This document shows, piece by piece, positions 55,647 to 64,000 of a DNA stretch of 64,000 nucleotides. Position numbers and translations under genes: made by a program. Below the pieces are notes generated by a model that ran no database searches, was not told where the DNA came from, and worked only from the letters and a program-made list of their open reading frames with translations. The stretch's first letter is position 1; each line of letters opens with the position of its first letter. This DNA comes from Firmicutes bacterium HGW-Firmicutes-1 (GTDB lineage: Bacteria > Bacillota > Clostridia > Lachnospirales > Vallitaleaceae): NCBI GenBank assembly GCA_002841625.1, contig PHAG01000002.1, forward strand, positions 478,368 through 542,367, in the 5' to 3' direction.

Positions 55647-57272
55647 TTACGCTCTCATATCGAAGGTAAAACGCTTTACCTCATGAACATCTTCTTTCCT
55701 TTTAAGAAAATCCTCTACAACCTGAAAGGTCTTTTCTTTTTTAGAAACGGAAATTCCTAGCACTTTAAACCCTAACTTACCCAATTGATTGTGAACATTA
55801 AATAGCTTATTTTCAATTAATCCGCTCTTTTCTTCATTTTCGGTATAAAATTGAATTGTAACGTTTTTATCTGCCTTCGTTATGTAAATATCTAGATGTC
55901 CAAGATTAACCATATCAAGCGCTACTAAGGCCGTAAGTGTTCCTTTATCTCCTTTTATTTTACGCTTATCATTTAAAATATATAACTCACTATGAAGGAG
56001 TCTATCTTCAAAAAGCATTGGAAATTGAATATAATTAAATCTTTGATTTAAGTCACTCATAAACTCAATAGAGCTTTTAATTTGATGTGCTTCTTTTGCA
56101 AGACTGCCCAGCTTTCCTTCTTGATTGTTTGAATCAATTTCGAGAATGTTCAATACTTTCTCATGAAGCTTCTCATAAAATTGATTAAGCTTTTCTGGAC
56201 TTTCTAAATGTTCCTTCTTGATAAATAATTCCTTACTAAAAAGAGCATACGTCATTTTAGTAGCTACAACCTCTTTCATTTTATCTTTAAGTGAAGGGGA
56301 AATCTCTAATTCATTTATTTCCTTAAATACTTCGCTAATTGTTTTATTTTCAATCACAATTTTGGTATTTTTCATTTCGGTCTTTAATATATAATTCATC
56401 TCATCCTCTAAAACTTGAACTTCTTTTTGAGATAAAACTATATTTAAAGGTACATCTTTATGAAGTTGTTGACTTTGTTGCTGAGTTTGTTTTTGAATTT
56501 GTTGACTAGTATCTAAAAGAGCTTTTTCTTCACCTTTGATAGGATTAGGCTCATGAGCCTCCTTGGTGGCGTTTAAAGCCTGCTCAGATGACACAACCTG
56601 CTGAATATGGTCATATACGCCTTTAGATATAGGATTGTCTTTTAATAGCACCTTAGCCATCTCGCTTCCGAGAGCATCCTTAATAAGAAGAGATAAATCA
56701 TCACTTAATGTAGCTAGATTTTGGACCATTTTATTTTCACCATTCATCATCTTCGTAAGCTGTTCAATATTATCCTTTGAGACAGGTATATTGTTTTTCA
56801 CTAAAAACAAAATATGATCAACGTTTGTATGATTAAATTGTTTCGTATATGGAATCACCTTTGACAAAGTTTCTTTATCAATAGGCATGTGGTTTTCAAT
56901 AAGCTTCGAAACCACTTCCAAATTCTCCTTACTTGTAGACAATCCAGCATTTTGAAGTATTTGAATCAATTTATCAGTAGTAGCAACCCCTTCTTGAAGA
57001 AGTGGCTTTAAAAGCATCTGCTCCGTACCTGATTCCTTAACAAAAAATTCTAATTTCTGACCAATAAAAAACTCAAATGCTTCAGTCATTTTTGCATCAA
57101 TTATTTGTCCGTTAGAAAGTTTTATTTTAATGTTGTTTTGTTGAAGGTCTACAATTTCACCTTTGATAACCTCACCTTGCTTAGGTAGGGTAACTTTATC
57201 AGACACCTTTACAGTATCTTTTGAATAGTTATTGCTAATTTTATCATACGCTTTAGGATTGTCGATTTTCAT
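55647..57272 (-). CDS. FliK-like hook-length-control domain protein (YlqG type)
   Basis: 541 residues. An N-terminal beta-domain (about 30-100), a long helical Lys/Gln-rich middle (with QKQTQQQSQQLHK), and a C-terminal flagellar hook-length-control-like domain (about 430-530, LGHLDIYITKADKNVTIQF). FliK meets FlhB in flagellar export; here a FliK-like gene precedes an FlhB C-domain gene outside any flagellar cluster. AAGGAG ten bases before ATG. Role not known. Confidence 0.78.
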   Translation of the reverse strand: MKIDNPKAYDKISNNYSKDTVKVSDKVTLPKQGEVIKGEIVDLQQNNIKIKLSNGQIIDAKMTEAFEFFIGQKLEFFVKESGTEQMLLKPLLQEGVATTDKLIQILQNAGLSTSKENLEVVSKLIENHMPIDKETLSKVIPYTKQFNHTNVDHILFLVKNNIPVSKDNIEQLTKMMNGENKMVQNLATLSDDLSLLIKDALGSEMAKVLLKDNPISKGVYDHIQQVVSSEQALNATKEAHEPNPIKGEEKALLDTSQQIQKQTQQQSQQLHKDVPLNIVLSQKEVQVLEDEMNYILKTEMKNTKIVIENKTISEVFKEINELEISPSLKDKMKEVVATKMTYALFSKELFIKKEHLESPEKLNQFYEKLHEKVLNILEIDSNNQEGKLGSLAKEAHQIKSSIEFMSDLNQRFNYIQFPMLFEDRLLHSELYILNDKRKIKGDKGTLTALVALDMVNLGHLDIYITKADKNVTIQFYTENEEKSGLIENKLFNVHNQLGKLGFKVLGISVSKKEKTFQVVEDFLKRKEDVHEVKRFTFDMRA

Positions 57273-57299
57273 ACACGATCACTCCTTTGCTTTGTAAAT

Positions 57300-58070
57300 T
57301 TATGATGCATTTATGATATTTTTAATAAATGATTGTCTATGAATTGGTGAAGGACCATGTTCAATAAGTGCTTGAATATGCTCGCTTGTACCATATCCTT
57401 TGTTTTTCGCAAAAAAGTAATTGGGATACAGTTCATCGTAGCTTTGCATCATACGATCCCTTGTCACCTTTGCAATAATACTCGCTGCAGCTATGGATTG
57501 ACTCTTTTCATCCCCTTTAACGATGCCTTTTTGAGGGATATCAATTTCTGGAATAGTAACCGCATCTACTAATATAAAATCAGGTTTGACATTTAAATGA
57601 TTGATTGATTGTTGCATCGCCTTATATGTGGCATTTAAAATATTAATATCATCAATTACATCCGCATGCGTTATTCCTATACCTATTGCAATTGCTTTAT
57701 CCATAATCTCAATATAGAGCTCTTCACGTTTTTGTTCCGATAACTTCTTAGAATCATTCACATATACGATGTTAATATCCTTTGGTAAAATGACCGCAGC
57801 CGTAACAACTGGCCCACAAAGTGGCCCTCTACCGACTTCATCTATACCCGCTATATAATGATATTGGTCATACTTTCTTTCATAAGCTTTCATTTGATAT
57901 AAGCGTTCCATTTCTTTTTCAAGAAGAAGAAACCTTTTTTCGTATAGTTCTATTAATTTTCTTACTCCAATACGATCATCAGACGAATACTCTGGGAGTA
58001 CTTTTATTACTTCTTCCATCGAAAGATTTTCCAACCTATTTTTTATATCGGATATGGACTTCATTGTCAT
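57300..58070 (-). CDS. rnhB: Ribonuclease HII
   Basis: 256 residues. Removes ribonucleotides from DNA. AGIDEVGRGPLCGP carries Asp77 and Glu78; the further acidic residue lies in DFILVDAV. An N-terminal extension of about 70 residues, as in Bacillus RnhB. Its ATG overlaps the rbgA stop (TAATG), so they are coupled. Confidence 0.96.
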   Translation of the reverse strand: MTMKSISDIKNRLENLSMEEVIKVLPEYSSDDRIGVRKLIELYEKRFLLLEKEMERLYQMKAYERKYDQYHYIAGIDEVGRGPLCGPVVTAAVILPKDINIVYVNDSKKLSEQKREELYIEIMDKAIAIGIGITHADVIDDINILNATYKAMQQSINHLNVKPDFILVDAVTIPEIDIPQKGIVKGDEKSQSIAAASIIAKVTRDRMMQSYDELYPNYFFAKNKGYGTSEHIQALIEHGPSPIHRQSFIKNIINAS

Positions 58071-58933
58071 TAGTGCACCTCTATCTCATCAATTACATCT
58101 ATTGTAACTTTACCATATTTACCATTTCTAAATTCTTCTAATAAAATAAGCGCCATACGGTCAGTATCAGGCTCATTTCCTGTTTTAATGATATGTCTTT
58201 GGACGGTGATTTCTTCAAGGATTTGCATCAACTCTTTATTTTCAATATCTTCAACATTATACTTTTTTAAAAATTGATCTTTGTAATTATTTCTCATTAA
58301 ATCAATCATTTTAAATGCCAATTCTCTTGTATCTAGTAGTTCTTCCTTTATTGATCCAATTAAGGCAAGAGCAATCCCTACCTTTTCATCTTCAAATCTA
58401 GGCCACAAAAGTCCTGGTGTATCTAAAAGCTCAAAATCTCTTTTTAATTTAATCCATTGCTTTCCTTTTGTAACACCCGGCTTATTGCCTGTCTTAGCAC
58501 TTGCTTTTCCTACAAGCTTATTAATAAAGGTTGATTTTCCAACGTTAGGAATACCAACGACCATCGCTCTAATCGGTTTACTAATGATGCCTCTCGCTAA
58601 ATTTCTTTGAATTTTTTCTTTACACACTTCCTTAGAAGCAACCATGATGCTATTCATGCCTTTTCCATCCCTAGCATTAACAAGTACAACTGCTGCACCT
58701 TCATTTTTTAAGATTTTAGCCCATCTTCTGGTCATTTCATCATCAGCTAAATCAATTTTATTGAGAACAACAATTCTCGGCTTATTATTTGCTATTTTTA
58801 AAAGTTCAGGATTACGACTGCTTAATGGAACACGCGCATCTAACATTTCTACTACAACATCAACAAGCTTGATGTTTTCTTCCATCATTCTCTTTGCCTT
58901 GGTCATGTGACCAGGATACCATTGTATATTCAT
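58070..58933 (-). CDS. rbgA: Ribosome biogenesis GTPase RbgA (YlqF)
   Basis: 287 residues. A circularly permuted GTPase for late 50S assembly: NKIDLAD (G4) comes before GIPNVGKST (G1) and DTPGLLWP (G3). The N-terminus IQWYPGHMTKAK is diagnostic. Downstream of lepB, overlapping rnhB. Confidence 0.97.
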   Translation of the reverse strand: MNIQWYPGHMTKAKRMMEENIKLVDVVVEMLDARVPLSSRNPELLKIANNKPRIVVLNKIDLADDEMTRRWAKILKNEGAAVVLVNARDGKGMNSIMVASKEVCKEKIQRNLARGIISKPIRAMVVGIPNVGKSTFINKLVGKASAKTGNKPGVTKGKQWIKLKRDFELLDTPGLLWPRFEDEKVGIALALIGSIKEELLDTRELAFKMIDLMRNNYKDQFLKKYNVEDIENKELMQILEEITVQRHIIKTGNEPDTDRMALILLEEFRNGKYGKVTIDVIDEIEVH

Positions 58934-58962
58934 TTAATCACCACTTTTTTTTAATTGAAATT

Positions 58963-59622
58963 TTATTCTACTGTACCGAAATCCGATAACGGCCATATTC
59001 TAATTCCTGCTTTACCAATAATATCTGCTTTTGGTATTGTTCCCACATCTTGATAGCGACTATCAGAACTATCATTTCTATTATCACCCATAACAAAGTA
59101 TTCATTGTCTGGAATGATTATCGGGAAGGGCTGGTCACCAATAATTCTAATTATTTCAACACCGAATTGCTCATCTAGTACTTTATCATTTATATAAATC
59201 TGCCCATCAGTCTTAACTTCAATCTTTTCTCCGGGCAAGCCAATAATCCTCTTAATATAATTAGATTGTCCATTATTATAAGGAAATACAACAATGTCAA
59301 ATCTTTCTGGTTCAGAAAATCTATAACTTATTTTATTTAAAATAAAATAATCGCCATCATGAATATTAGGCTCCATGGAATCACCAATAACACTAGTTCT
59401 GTCTGCAATAAAGGTTGTAAACAGTCCGAAAATTACTAACATGAATGCTAAGTCTCTAATAAACATTAAGATTTCATAAGCAATGGATTTTTCGTTTTTA
59501 TCTTTGATAATATCAGTTTCAATCTCATCATCCGGAAAATCTTCTAAGAATTCTTCTTCAACAATTTCAATTTCATCTTCGATTTCATCTATTGATTTAT
59601 TTTGCTTTAAATCCTCTTGCAA
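58963..59622 (-). CDS. lepB: Signal peptidase I
   Basis: 219 residues. Cleaves secretory signal peptides. The Ser82-Lys124 dyad is in GDSMEPN and KRIIGLPGEKI; DNRNDSSDSR is the box E motif. One membrane anchor (about 52-72) follows an unusually acidic cytoplasmic tail of about 45 residues. The TTG start at 59620-59622 is eight bases from GAAGG; the longer GTG at 59631 touches that site. Between rplS and rbgA. Confidence 0.94.
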   Translation of the reverse strand: MQEDLKQNKSIDEIEDEIEIVEEEFLEDFPDDEIETDIIKDKNEKSIAYEILMFIRDLAFMLVIFGLFTTFIADRTSVIGDSMEPNIHDGDYFILNKISYRFSEPERFDIVVFPYNNGQSNYIKRIIGLPGEKIEVKTDGQIYINDKVLDEQFGVEIIRIIGDQPFPIIIPDNEYFVMGDNRNDSSDSRYQDVGTIPKADIIGKAGIRIWPLSDFGTVE

Positions 59623-59662
59623 AATGAACACCTTCTTTCATAATTACTAATAATAGGTAGTT

Positions 59663-59697
59663 ATAAAAAGGGGACTAATACAGGTGTATAGTCCCCT
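59663..59697 (-). terminator. Intrinsic terminator of rplS
   Basis: AAGGGGACTA (59667-59676) pairs with TAGTCCCCTT (59688-59697), followed on the minus strand by TTTTTAT. It separates rplS from lepB. Confidence 0.88.
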
Positions 59698-59716
59698 TAA
59701 CTGCTTAATTCCTAAA

Positions 59717-60064
59717 TTATTTAATTAACTCTTTCACTTTTGCTGATTTTCCAATACGATCTCTTAAGTAATTTAATTTTGCTCTTCTTACCTTACCACG
59801 TCTAATCACTTCAACGCGATCAAGATTTGGTGAATGTATTGGCCATGTTTTTTCTACGCCAACACCATAAGAAATTCTTCTTACAGTGAAATTTTCACGA
59901 GCACTACCATTTTGTCTTTTTAAAACAACGCCTTCAAACATTTGAAGTCTTTCACGTGCTCCTTCTTTAACCTTTGAATATACTCTTACAGTATCTCCTA
60001 CGTTAAATTCAGAAACATTTGGGTTTAATTGACCTTGTTCGATCTTGCTAATAATTTTGTTCAT
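59717..60064 (-). CDS. rplS: 50S ribosomal protein L19
   Basis: 115 residues, the standard length. [16 protein letters not shown] and [16 protein letters not shown] are L19 hallmarks. The ATG at 60064 follows AAGGAGG by seven bases; the longer frame from 60085 includes this site. It has its own promoter beside the end of trmD. Confidence 0.97.
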   Translation of the reverse strand: MNKIISKIEQGQLNPNVSEFNVGDTVRVYSKVKEGARERLQMFEGVVLKRQNGSARENFTVRRISYGVGVEKTWPIHSPNLDRVEVIRRGKVRRAKLNYLRDRIGKSAKVKELIK

Positions 60065-60135
60065 TAGTATGCCTCCTTCCATCATAGATGTTCTTAATTA
60101 CATATACGTAACAGAGGACCATCCGTTGTTCACAA
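60065..60135 (-). ncRNA. Candidate L19 leader
   Basis: The leader of rplS can form AACGGA/TCTGTT (60110-60115 with 60122-60127) around TGGTCC. L19 leaders are known in Bacillota, but the match to that family was not tested. Confidence 0.45.
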
Positions 60136-60141
60136 TTTAAA

Positions 60142-60170
60142 ATTATATCACACTAGTACTATTTGTGCAA
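60142..60170 (-). promoter_or_regulatory. Sigma-A promoter of rplS
   Basis: Minus strand TTGCAC (60165-60170), 17-bp spacer, consensus TATAAT (60142-60147). The -35 lies within the last codons of trmD. Confidence 0.8.
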
Positions 60171-60890
60171 TATTTTTTTCAGTATTTTTATGTCTTGATC
60201 TGATAAAATAGCCTTTTCTAATAAATCAGGTCGTTTTTCTGCGGTTCTAAGCAAGGATTGCTCCCTACGCCATTTATCGATATTCTCATGATGTCCTGAT
60301 AGCAATACTTCAGGAACTTTTAATCCATCATATTCAGCAGGTCTCGTATATTGAGGGTATTCTAACAAACCTTCATGAAAGCTTTCTGTTTCAGCTGATT
60401 GATCGTTTTTAAGAACTCCAGGAATTAACCTTGAAATGGCATCAATAATAACCATTACAGCAAGCTCACCACCAGTAAGCACATAATCTCCAATGGAGAT
60501 CTCATCAGTCACAATTGACTCAATTACGCGCTCATCGACGCCTTCATAATGCCCACATAAAAAGACCAATTCTTTTTCTTTAGAAAATTCAATTGCCATG
60601 CTTTGGTCAAAGGTTTTTCCTTGTGGGGTTAGATAAATGAGCCGAGGTTTATCAACAAGCTTACTAACAATACTTTCATAGGCAGCTATAATAGGTTGAG
60701 GTTGCATAACCATACCTGCACCACCACCATAGGGATAATCATCCACTTGCTTATGCTTATTGTCTGCATAATCTCTAATATTTATTGTATTAAGATTAAT
60801 GATATTTTTTTCTTGTGCCTTTCCAAGGATACTTGCACTTAAACCTTGTTCAATCATCTCTGGAAATAAGGTCAATACATGATAATTCAT
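60159..60890 (-). CDS. trmD: tRNA (guanine-N1)-methyltransferase
   Basis: 243 residues. Makes m1G37 in tRNA, guarding against frameshifts. The trefoil-knot motifs [13 protein letters not shown] and [12 protein letters not shown] are clear. Its ATG directly follows the rimM stop (TAA-ATG). Confidence 0.97.
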   Translation of the reverse strand: MNYHVLTLFPEMIEQGLSASILGKAQEKNIINLNTINIRDYADNKHKQVDDYPYGGGAGMVMQPQPIIAAYESIVSKLVDKPRLIYLTPQGKTFDQSMAIEFSKEKELVFLCGHYEGVDERVIESIVTDEISIGDYVLTGGELAVMVIIDAISRLIPGVLKNDQSAETESFHEGLLEYPQYTRPAEYDGLKVPEVLLSGHHENIDKWRREQSLLRTAEKRPDLLEKAILSDQDIKILKKILHK

Positions 60891-61403
60891 TTAATTCAAC
60901 AACCCTTCAAGGATAGTAACAATCATTTTATGGTTTGTAATATCTATAGATTGAATGCATTGTTTAATGGCAGGCAATAGAAGTCCATCCCTAGTTCCAT
61001 TATCAACAACATATACATCATTGCTTCCAGTAAAAATTATATCTTTTAATGGACCTAGCAGCTTACCACTATCGTCATAAACGTCTATTCCAATTAAATC
61101 TGAAATATAAAATTCCCCTTGCTCAAGAGGCATCGCTTCATCTCTTGGTATTTTTACGATTCCTTGCTTTAAAAGCATTGCAGCATTCATATCTGCAACC
61201 TCATTTAGATCAAGCACCACAAACTTAGTGAGATATTTAACAGACTTAATTGTATAAACAGCTGTATTTCCCTTGATATCCTCTATATAAATCTTTTTTA
61301 ACAATTCAAATCTTTTCGGATCATCAGTTGTAGGAATTACCTTGATTGCTCCTTGCACACCATGTGTATTCGCTACCCTACCGACATATAAAAATTCTTC
61401 CAT
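60891..61403 (-). CDS. rimM: Ribosome maturation factor RimM
   Basis: 170 residues with an N-terminal RimM domain (VGRVANTHGVQGAIKV) and a C-terminal PRC-barrel (about 95-165). Acts in 30S assembly with S19. GGAGG before ATG; zero gap to trmD. Confidence 0.95.
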   Translation of the reverse strand: MEEFLYVGRVANTHGVQGAIKVIPTTDDPKRFELLKKIYIEDIKGNTAVYTIKSVKYLTKFVVLDLNEVADMNAAMLLKQGIVKIPRDEAMPLEQGEFYISDLIGIDVYDDSGKLLGPLKDIIFTGSNDVYVVDNGTRDGLLLPAIKQCIQSIDITNHKMIVTILEGLLN

Positions 61404-61441
61404 TTATTTTACCTCCATTAACCAAAGCATCTACCTAAACT

Positions 61442-61470
61442 AAAAGGTTAGGGATTATTCCCTAACCCTT
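61442..61470 (-). terminator. Intrinsic terminator after khpA
   Basis: GGTTAGGGA (61446-61454) pairs perfectly with TCCCTAACC (61459-61467), loop of four; on the minus strand TTTTA follows. Partial read-through into rimM-trmD is likely. Confidence 0.8.
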
Positions 61471-61474
61471 TCTA

Positions 61475-61708
61475 TTATTGGATTTCAATAACGACTTTCT
61501 TACCATCTCTTGTAGCAGATGCTTTCACAACTGTTCTAAGAGCCTTCGCTATTCTGCCTTGCTTGCCTATCACTTTCCCCATATCATCTGGGGCAACTTT
61601 TAATTCTAATATAACTGTATCTGGTTGGTCACTTTCAACTTCTTTTACAAAAACTTGATCAGGTTGATCAACCAATGCTTTTGCAATGACTTCTACTAAT
61701 TCCCTCAT
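61475..61708 (-). CDS. khpA: KH-domain RNA-binding protein KhpA
   Basis: 77 residues, a single KH domain with GKVIGKQGRIAKA (GxxG loop). In other Gram-positives KhpA pairs with KhpB to bind many RNAs and affect cell growth. GGAGG before ATG, just after rpsP as usual. Confidence 0.95.
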   Translation of the reverse strand: MRELVEVIAKALVDQPDQVFVKEVESDQPDTVILELKVAPDDMGKVIGKQGRIAKALRTVVKASATRDGKKVVIEIQ

Positions 61709-61737
61709 TTTACAAGGCCTCCTATACTATACATGTA

Positions 61738-61980
61738 CTAGATTACACCTGCAATTTTCAAAAGCTTTTTAACTGTTTCTGAAGGTTGTGCGCCATTTGC
61801 TAGCCATTTTTTTGCTGCTTCTTCATCAACTTTCAATACCATCGTTTCTTTAGTAGGATCATAAATACCAATTTCTTCGATGAATTTACCATCTCTTGGT
61901 GCTCTTGAATCAGCTACTACGATTCTATAAAAAGGAGCCTTCTTTACGCCTAATCTTTTTAATCTGATTTTAACTGCCAT
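61738..61980 (-). CDS. rpsP: 30S ribosomal protein S16
   Basis: 80 residues; [24 protein letters not shown] is the S16 N-terminus. GGAGGTG before ATG. Between ffh and khpA. Confidence 0.97.
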   Translation of the reverse strand: MAVKIRLKRLGVKKAPFYRIVVADSRAPRDGKFIEEIGIYDPTKETMVLKVDEEAAKKWLANGAQPSETVKKLLKIAGVI

Positions 61981-62087
61981 ACTGTTTCACCTCCTTAAAT
62001 TCCCAAATCATCGCTACACTCTTAAGTAGTAAAAGCACATCCATCATTTGGCATCATTAGTATCTATTGGGATAGTAATTTACTTTG

Positions 62088-63428
62088 TTATCCCATAAAA
62101 GGAAAGTTCATTCCTTTTTTACCTTTTTTACCCTTCATCATACCACCCATTTGCTTCATCATCTTTTTAGATTGTTCAAATTGCTTAATGAATTTGTTAA
62201 CATCTTGCATATTAGTGCCTGATCCATCAGCTATTCTTTTCTTTCTAGAAGGATTCATTAAAGATGGATTACCTCTTTCTGCATGTGTCATAGATAAAAT
62301 CATAGCCTCAATCTTATTTATTTCTTTATCATCTATTTGAACATCTTTCAGTTGACTACCCATACCTGGAATCATATTTAAAATATCTGATAAGGATCCC
62401 ATTTTTTTAATCTGTTGCATTTGGTCTAAGAAATCATCAAAGGTAAACTCAGCTTTTCTAAACTTTCTTTCCATTTCAGCGGCTTTTTTCTCATCCATTA
62501 CATCTTGGGCTTTTTCTATAAGAGATAAAACATCTCCCATACCAAGAATTCTTGACGCCATACGTTCAGGGTAAAACACTTCTAAATCAGTAAGTTTTTC
62601 GCCTAAACCAACAAATTTAATAGGTTTTTTTGTAACTGCTCTTACTGACAAGGCAGCTCCACCTCTTGTATCTCCATCCAACTTAGTTAAAATAACACCA
62701 TCGATGCCTATTTTTTCACTAAAGTTTTCTGCAACATTAACAGCATCTTGACCTGTCATCGCATCTACCACAAGTAAAATTTCTTGAGGTTTAACAGCTT
62801 CTCTTACTTCGACTAATTCATCCATCATTTTTTCATCAATATGAAGTCTACCTGCAGTATCAATAATAATAACATCATTATGATTTTTCTCTGCATGTGC
62901 TAAGGCTGCTTTTGCAATGTCAACAGGTTTATTTTGATCACCCATAGTAAAAACAGGTACACCTACTTGCTCACCTACAACTTGTAATTGCTTAATCGCT
63001 GCGGGTCTGTAAATATCACAGGCTACTAGCAATGGTTTCTTACCAGATTTCTTAATTTTACCTGCTAGTTTTGCTGTAGTAGTTGTCTTACCTGCACCTT
63101 GAAGCCCAACCATCATATATACTGTAGGCTGTTGCTTGGCGTAAGTCAGTTCACTCTCAGTTGCACCCATTAACGCTATAAGCTCTTCGTTTACAATTTT
63201 AATGACGTACTGGCCTGGATTTAAGCCTTCCATAACGTCTTGACCAATTGCTCTTTCTTTTACTGTATTCACAAAATCTTTTACAACTTTGAAGTTAACA
63301 TCTGCTTCTAATAGCGCCATTTTAACTTCCTTCATTGCAGCAGTAACATCTTGTTCTGTTAATCTGCCTTTTCGCTTCAGGTTAGCGAATATGCTTTGAA
63401 ATTTATCTGATAAACTCTCAAACGCCAT
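62088..63428 (-). CDS. ffh: Signal recognition particle protein Ffh
   Basis: 446 residues. The SRP GTPase delivers nascent membrane proteins. N domain (1-85), G domain with GLQGAGKTT near 105, DTAGR near 187 and TKLDGDTRGG near 245, then a methionine-rich M domain to MMKQMGGMMKG. The ATG at 63428 follows GGAGG; TTG 63443 lies on that site. Confidence 0.97.
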   Translation of the reverse strand: MAFESLSDKFQSIFANLKRKGRLTEQDVTAAMKEVKMALLEADVNFKVVKDFVNTVKERAIGQDVMEGLNPGQYVIKIVNEELIALMGATESELTYAKQQPTVYMMVGLQGAGKTTTTAKLAGKIKKSGKKPLLVACDIYRPAAIKQLQVVGEQVGVPVFTMGDQNKPVDIAKAALAHAEKNHNDVIIIDTAGRLHIDEKMMDELVEVREAVKPQEILLVVDAMTGQDAVNVAENFSEKIGIDGVILTKLDGDTRGGAALSVRAVTKKPIKFVGLGEKLTDLEVFYPERMASRILGMGDVLSLIEKAQDVMDEKKAAEMERKFRKAEFTFDDFLDQMQQIKKMGSLSDILNMIPGMGSQLKDVQIDDKEINKIEAMILSMTHAERGNPSLMNPSRKKRIADGSGTNMQDVNKFIKQFEQSKKMMKQMGGMMKGKKGKKGMNFPFMG

Positions 63429-63446
63429 ATTTGTGGCCTCCAATTA

Positions 63447-63806
63447 TTACAAATCTTCTAGTATAGTTTTCGAAATGTGTTCAATTCGGTTGATTTCTTC
63501 CAAAGCTGGTTGATTGTTACTCAATTTGCTTTTCGTTGTTAAAACCAATTGATATATTTCTTGAACACGGGATGTGTTATTGACAAATTTATTGACAAGT
63601 TGTAGCTTTTCTTCAAAGTGATTGAGTTGATAATCACATCTTTTCAGTGTGTCAAAAACGCCTTGTCTACTAATGCTCATTTGTTCGGATATTTCACCTA
63701 AGGATAAATCATCTTGGTGATAATAACCATATATTTTCTTCTGATTATCGGTTAGTAGTTCACCGTAAAAATCAAAAAGCAGTGTTTTTTCAAATATTTC
63801 ATTCAT
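63447..63806 (-). CDS. ylxM: YlxM/p13-like DNA-binding protein
   Basis: 119 residues. A helix-turn-helix (SLGEISEQMSISRQGVFDTLKR, about 33-54) resembles sigma-factor region 4. The family is encoded with ffh and is linked to SRP function in streptococci. The ATG at 63806 follows GAGGTG by seven bases; the longer frame runs through the promoter. Confidence 0.93.
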   Translation of the reverse strand: MNEIFEKTLLFDFYGELLTDNQKKIYGYYHQDDLSLGEISEQMSISRQGVFDTLKRCDYQLNHFEEKLQLVNKFVNNTSRVQEIYQLVLTTKSKLSNNQPALEEINRIEHISKTILEDL

Positions 63807-63845
63807 TTTTTTCACCTCTGTCAAGGTTAAAAGCTTTACAGTCGT

Positions 63846-63874
63846 ATTATAGAGGATATAGCGACCCTTGTCAA
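63846..63874 (-). promoter_or_regulatory. Consensus sigma-A promoter of the ylxM-ffh-rpsP operon
   Basis: Minus strand TTGACA (63869-63874), exact 17-bp spacer, TATAAT (63846-63851): a perfect housekeeping promoter 40 nt above the ylxM start. Confidence 0.92.
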
Positions 63875-63914
63875 GAAAAAAATAAAAGGAATTCATATCT
63901 ATCTGAACCATTTA

Positions 63915-63964
63915 TGATAATGTCCTAGTATATCATTTGTGATTATGTCCCGTTTGATAAATCT
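63915..63964. repeat. 25-bp imperfect direct repeats at the window edge
   Basis: TGATAATGTCC (63915-63925) and TGATTATGTCC (63940-63950) begin two successive 25-bp units that also share a GT/TATC/GATAA pattern. Such repeated subterminal units are found at the ends of some insertion sequences (for example IS21-like). No transposase is in view, so the assignment is only a suggestion. Confidence 0.4.
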
Positions 63965-64000
63965 ATAGTATGATATAACCTCATCATAAAATTAGACAGG

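Overview
The window is AT-rich and comes from the chromosome of an endospore-forming Clostridia-type Bacillota, probably near Lachnospirales. The evidence is protein resemblance and gene order: dipicolinate synthase (dpaA/dpaB), spoIVA, a SpoIIIE/FtsK translocase beside a TepA-like ClpP homologue, and the rimP-nusA-ylxR-ylxQ-infB-rbfA-nrnA-truB-ribF and ylxM-ffh-rpsP-khpA-rimM-trmD-rplS-lepB-rbgA-rnhB runs in Gram-positive order. No rRNA, tRNA, CRISPR array or intact transposase gene was seen. Most genes lie on the minus strand.

Layout. 1-8.7 kb: 5' part of yicC, a Dabb-domain protein, a trypsin-like lipoprotein, cinA, pgsA, rimO, folD and fhs. 8.7-21 kb: sporulation and RNA-processing block (spoIIIE/ftsK, tepA, dpaB, dpaA, a large unknown membrane protein, dut, an M16 peptidase, pnp, rpsO). 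21-31 kb: an EAL-HDOD protein, then the ribF-to-rimP translation operon read from a good promoter at 30938-30966. 31-39.7 kb: accessory region with a decayed toxin-antitoxin pair, a probable frameshifted surface protein, a patatin, an SOS-type Y-family polymerase with a small partner, superoxide dismutase, an unusual three-hairpin palindrome, spoIVA and a broken chemotaxis receptor. 39.7-46.2 kb: complete histidine degradation operon hutH-hutU-ftcD-hutI-fchA. 46.5-50.5 kb: transporters and small unknowns. 50.8-64 kb: plsY, der, a DUF512 protein, pgeF, yraN, a FliK-like/FlhB-like pair, rnhB, rbgA, lepB and the SRP/ribosome operon.

How the genes work together. Histidine is taken to formiminoglutamate by HutH/HutU/HutI. 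FtcD and FchA pass the formimino carbon to tetrahydrofolate, and FolD and Fhs (encoded 35 kb away) can convert it to formyl-THF and formate with ATP gain. DpaAB makes spore dipicolinate, SpoIVA builds the coat base and SpoIIIE pumps DNA into the forespore.

The most interesting items are not standard genes: a three-copy intergenic hairpin repeat (784, 22757, 30793); three directly abutting hairpins closed by an outer stem at 37201-37288; a dead Phd/YefM-RelE/ParE module at 30995-31342; a T8 tract at 31567-31574 that separates a membrane N-terminus from a 680-residue protein; a long pnp leader hairpin; and a LexA-like box inside the polymerase promoter. No intact, clearly novel multi-gene system was found. 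Start codons were moved from the longest reading frame wherever the ribosome binding site decided the matter.
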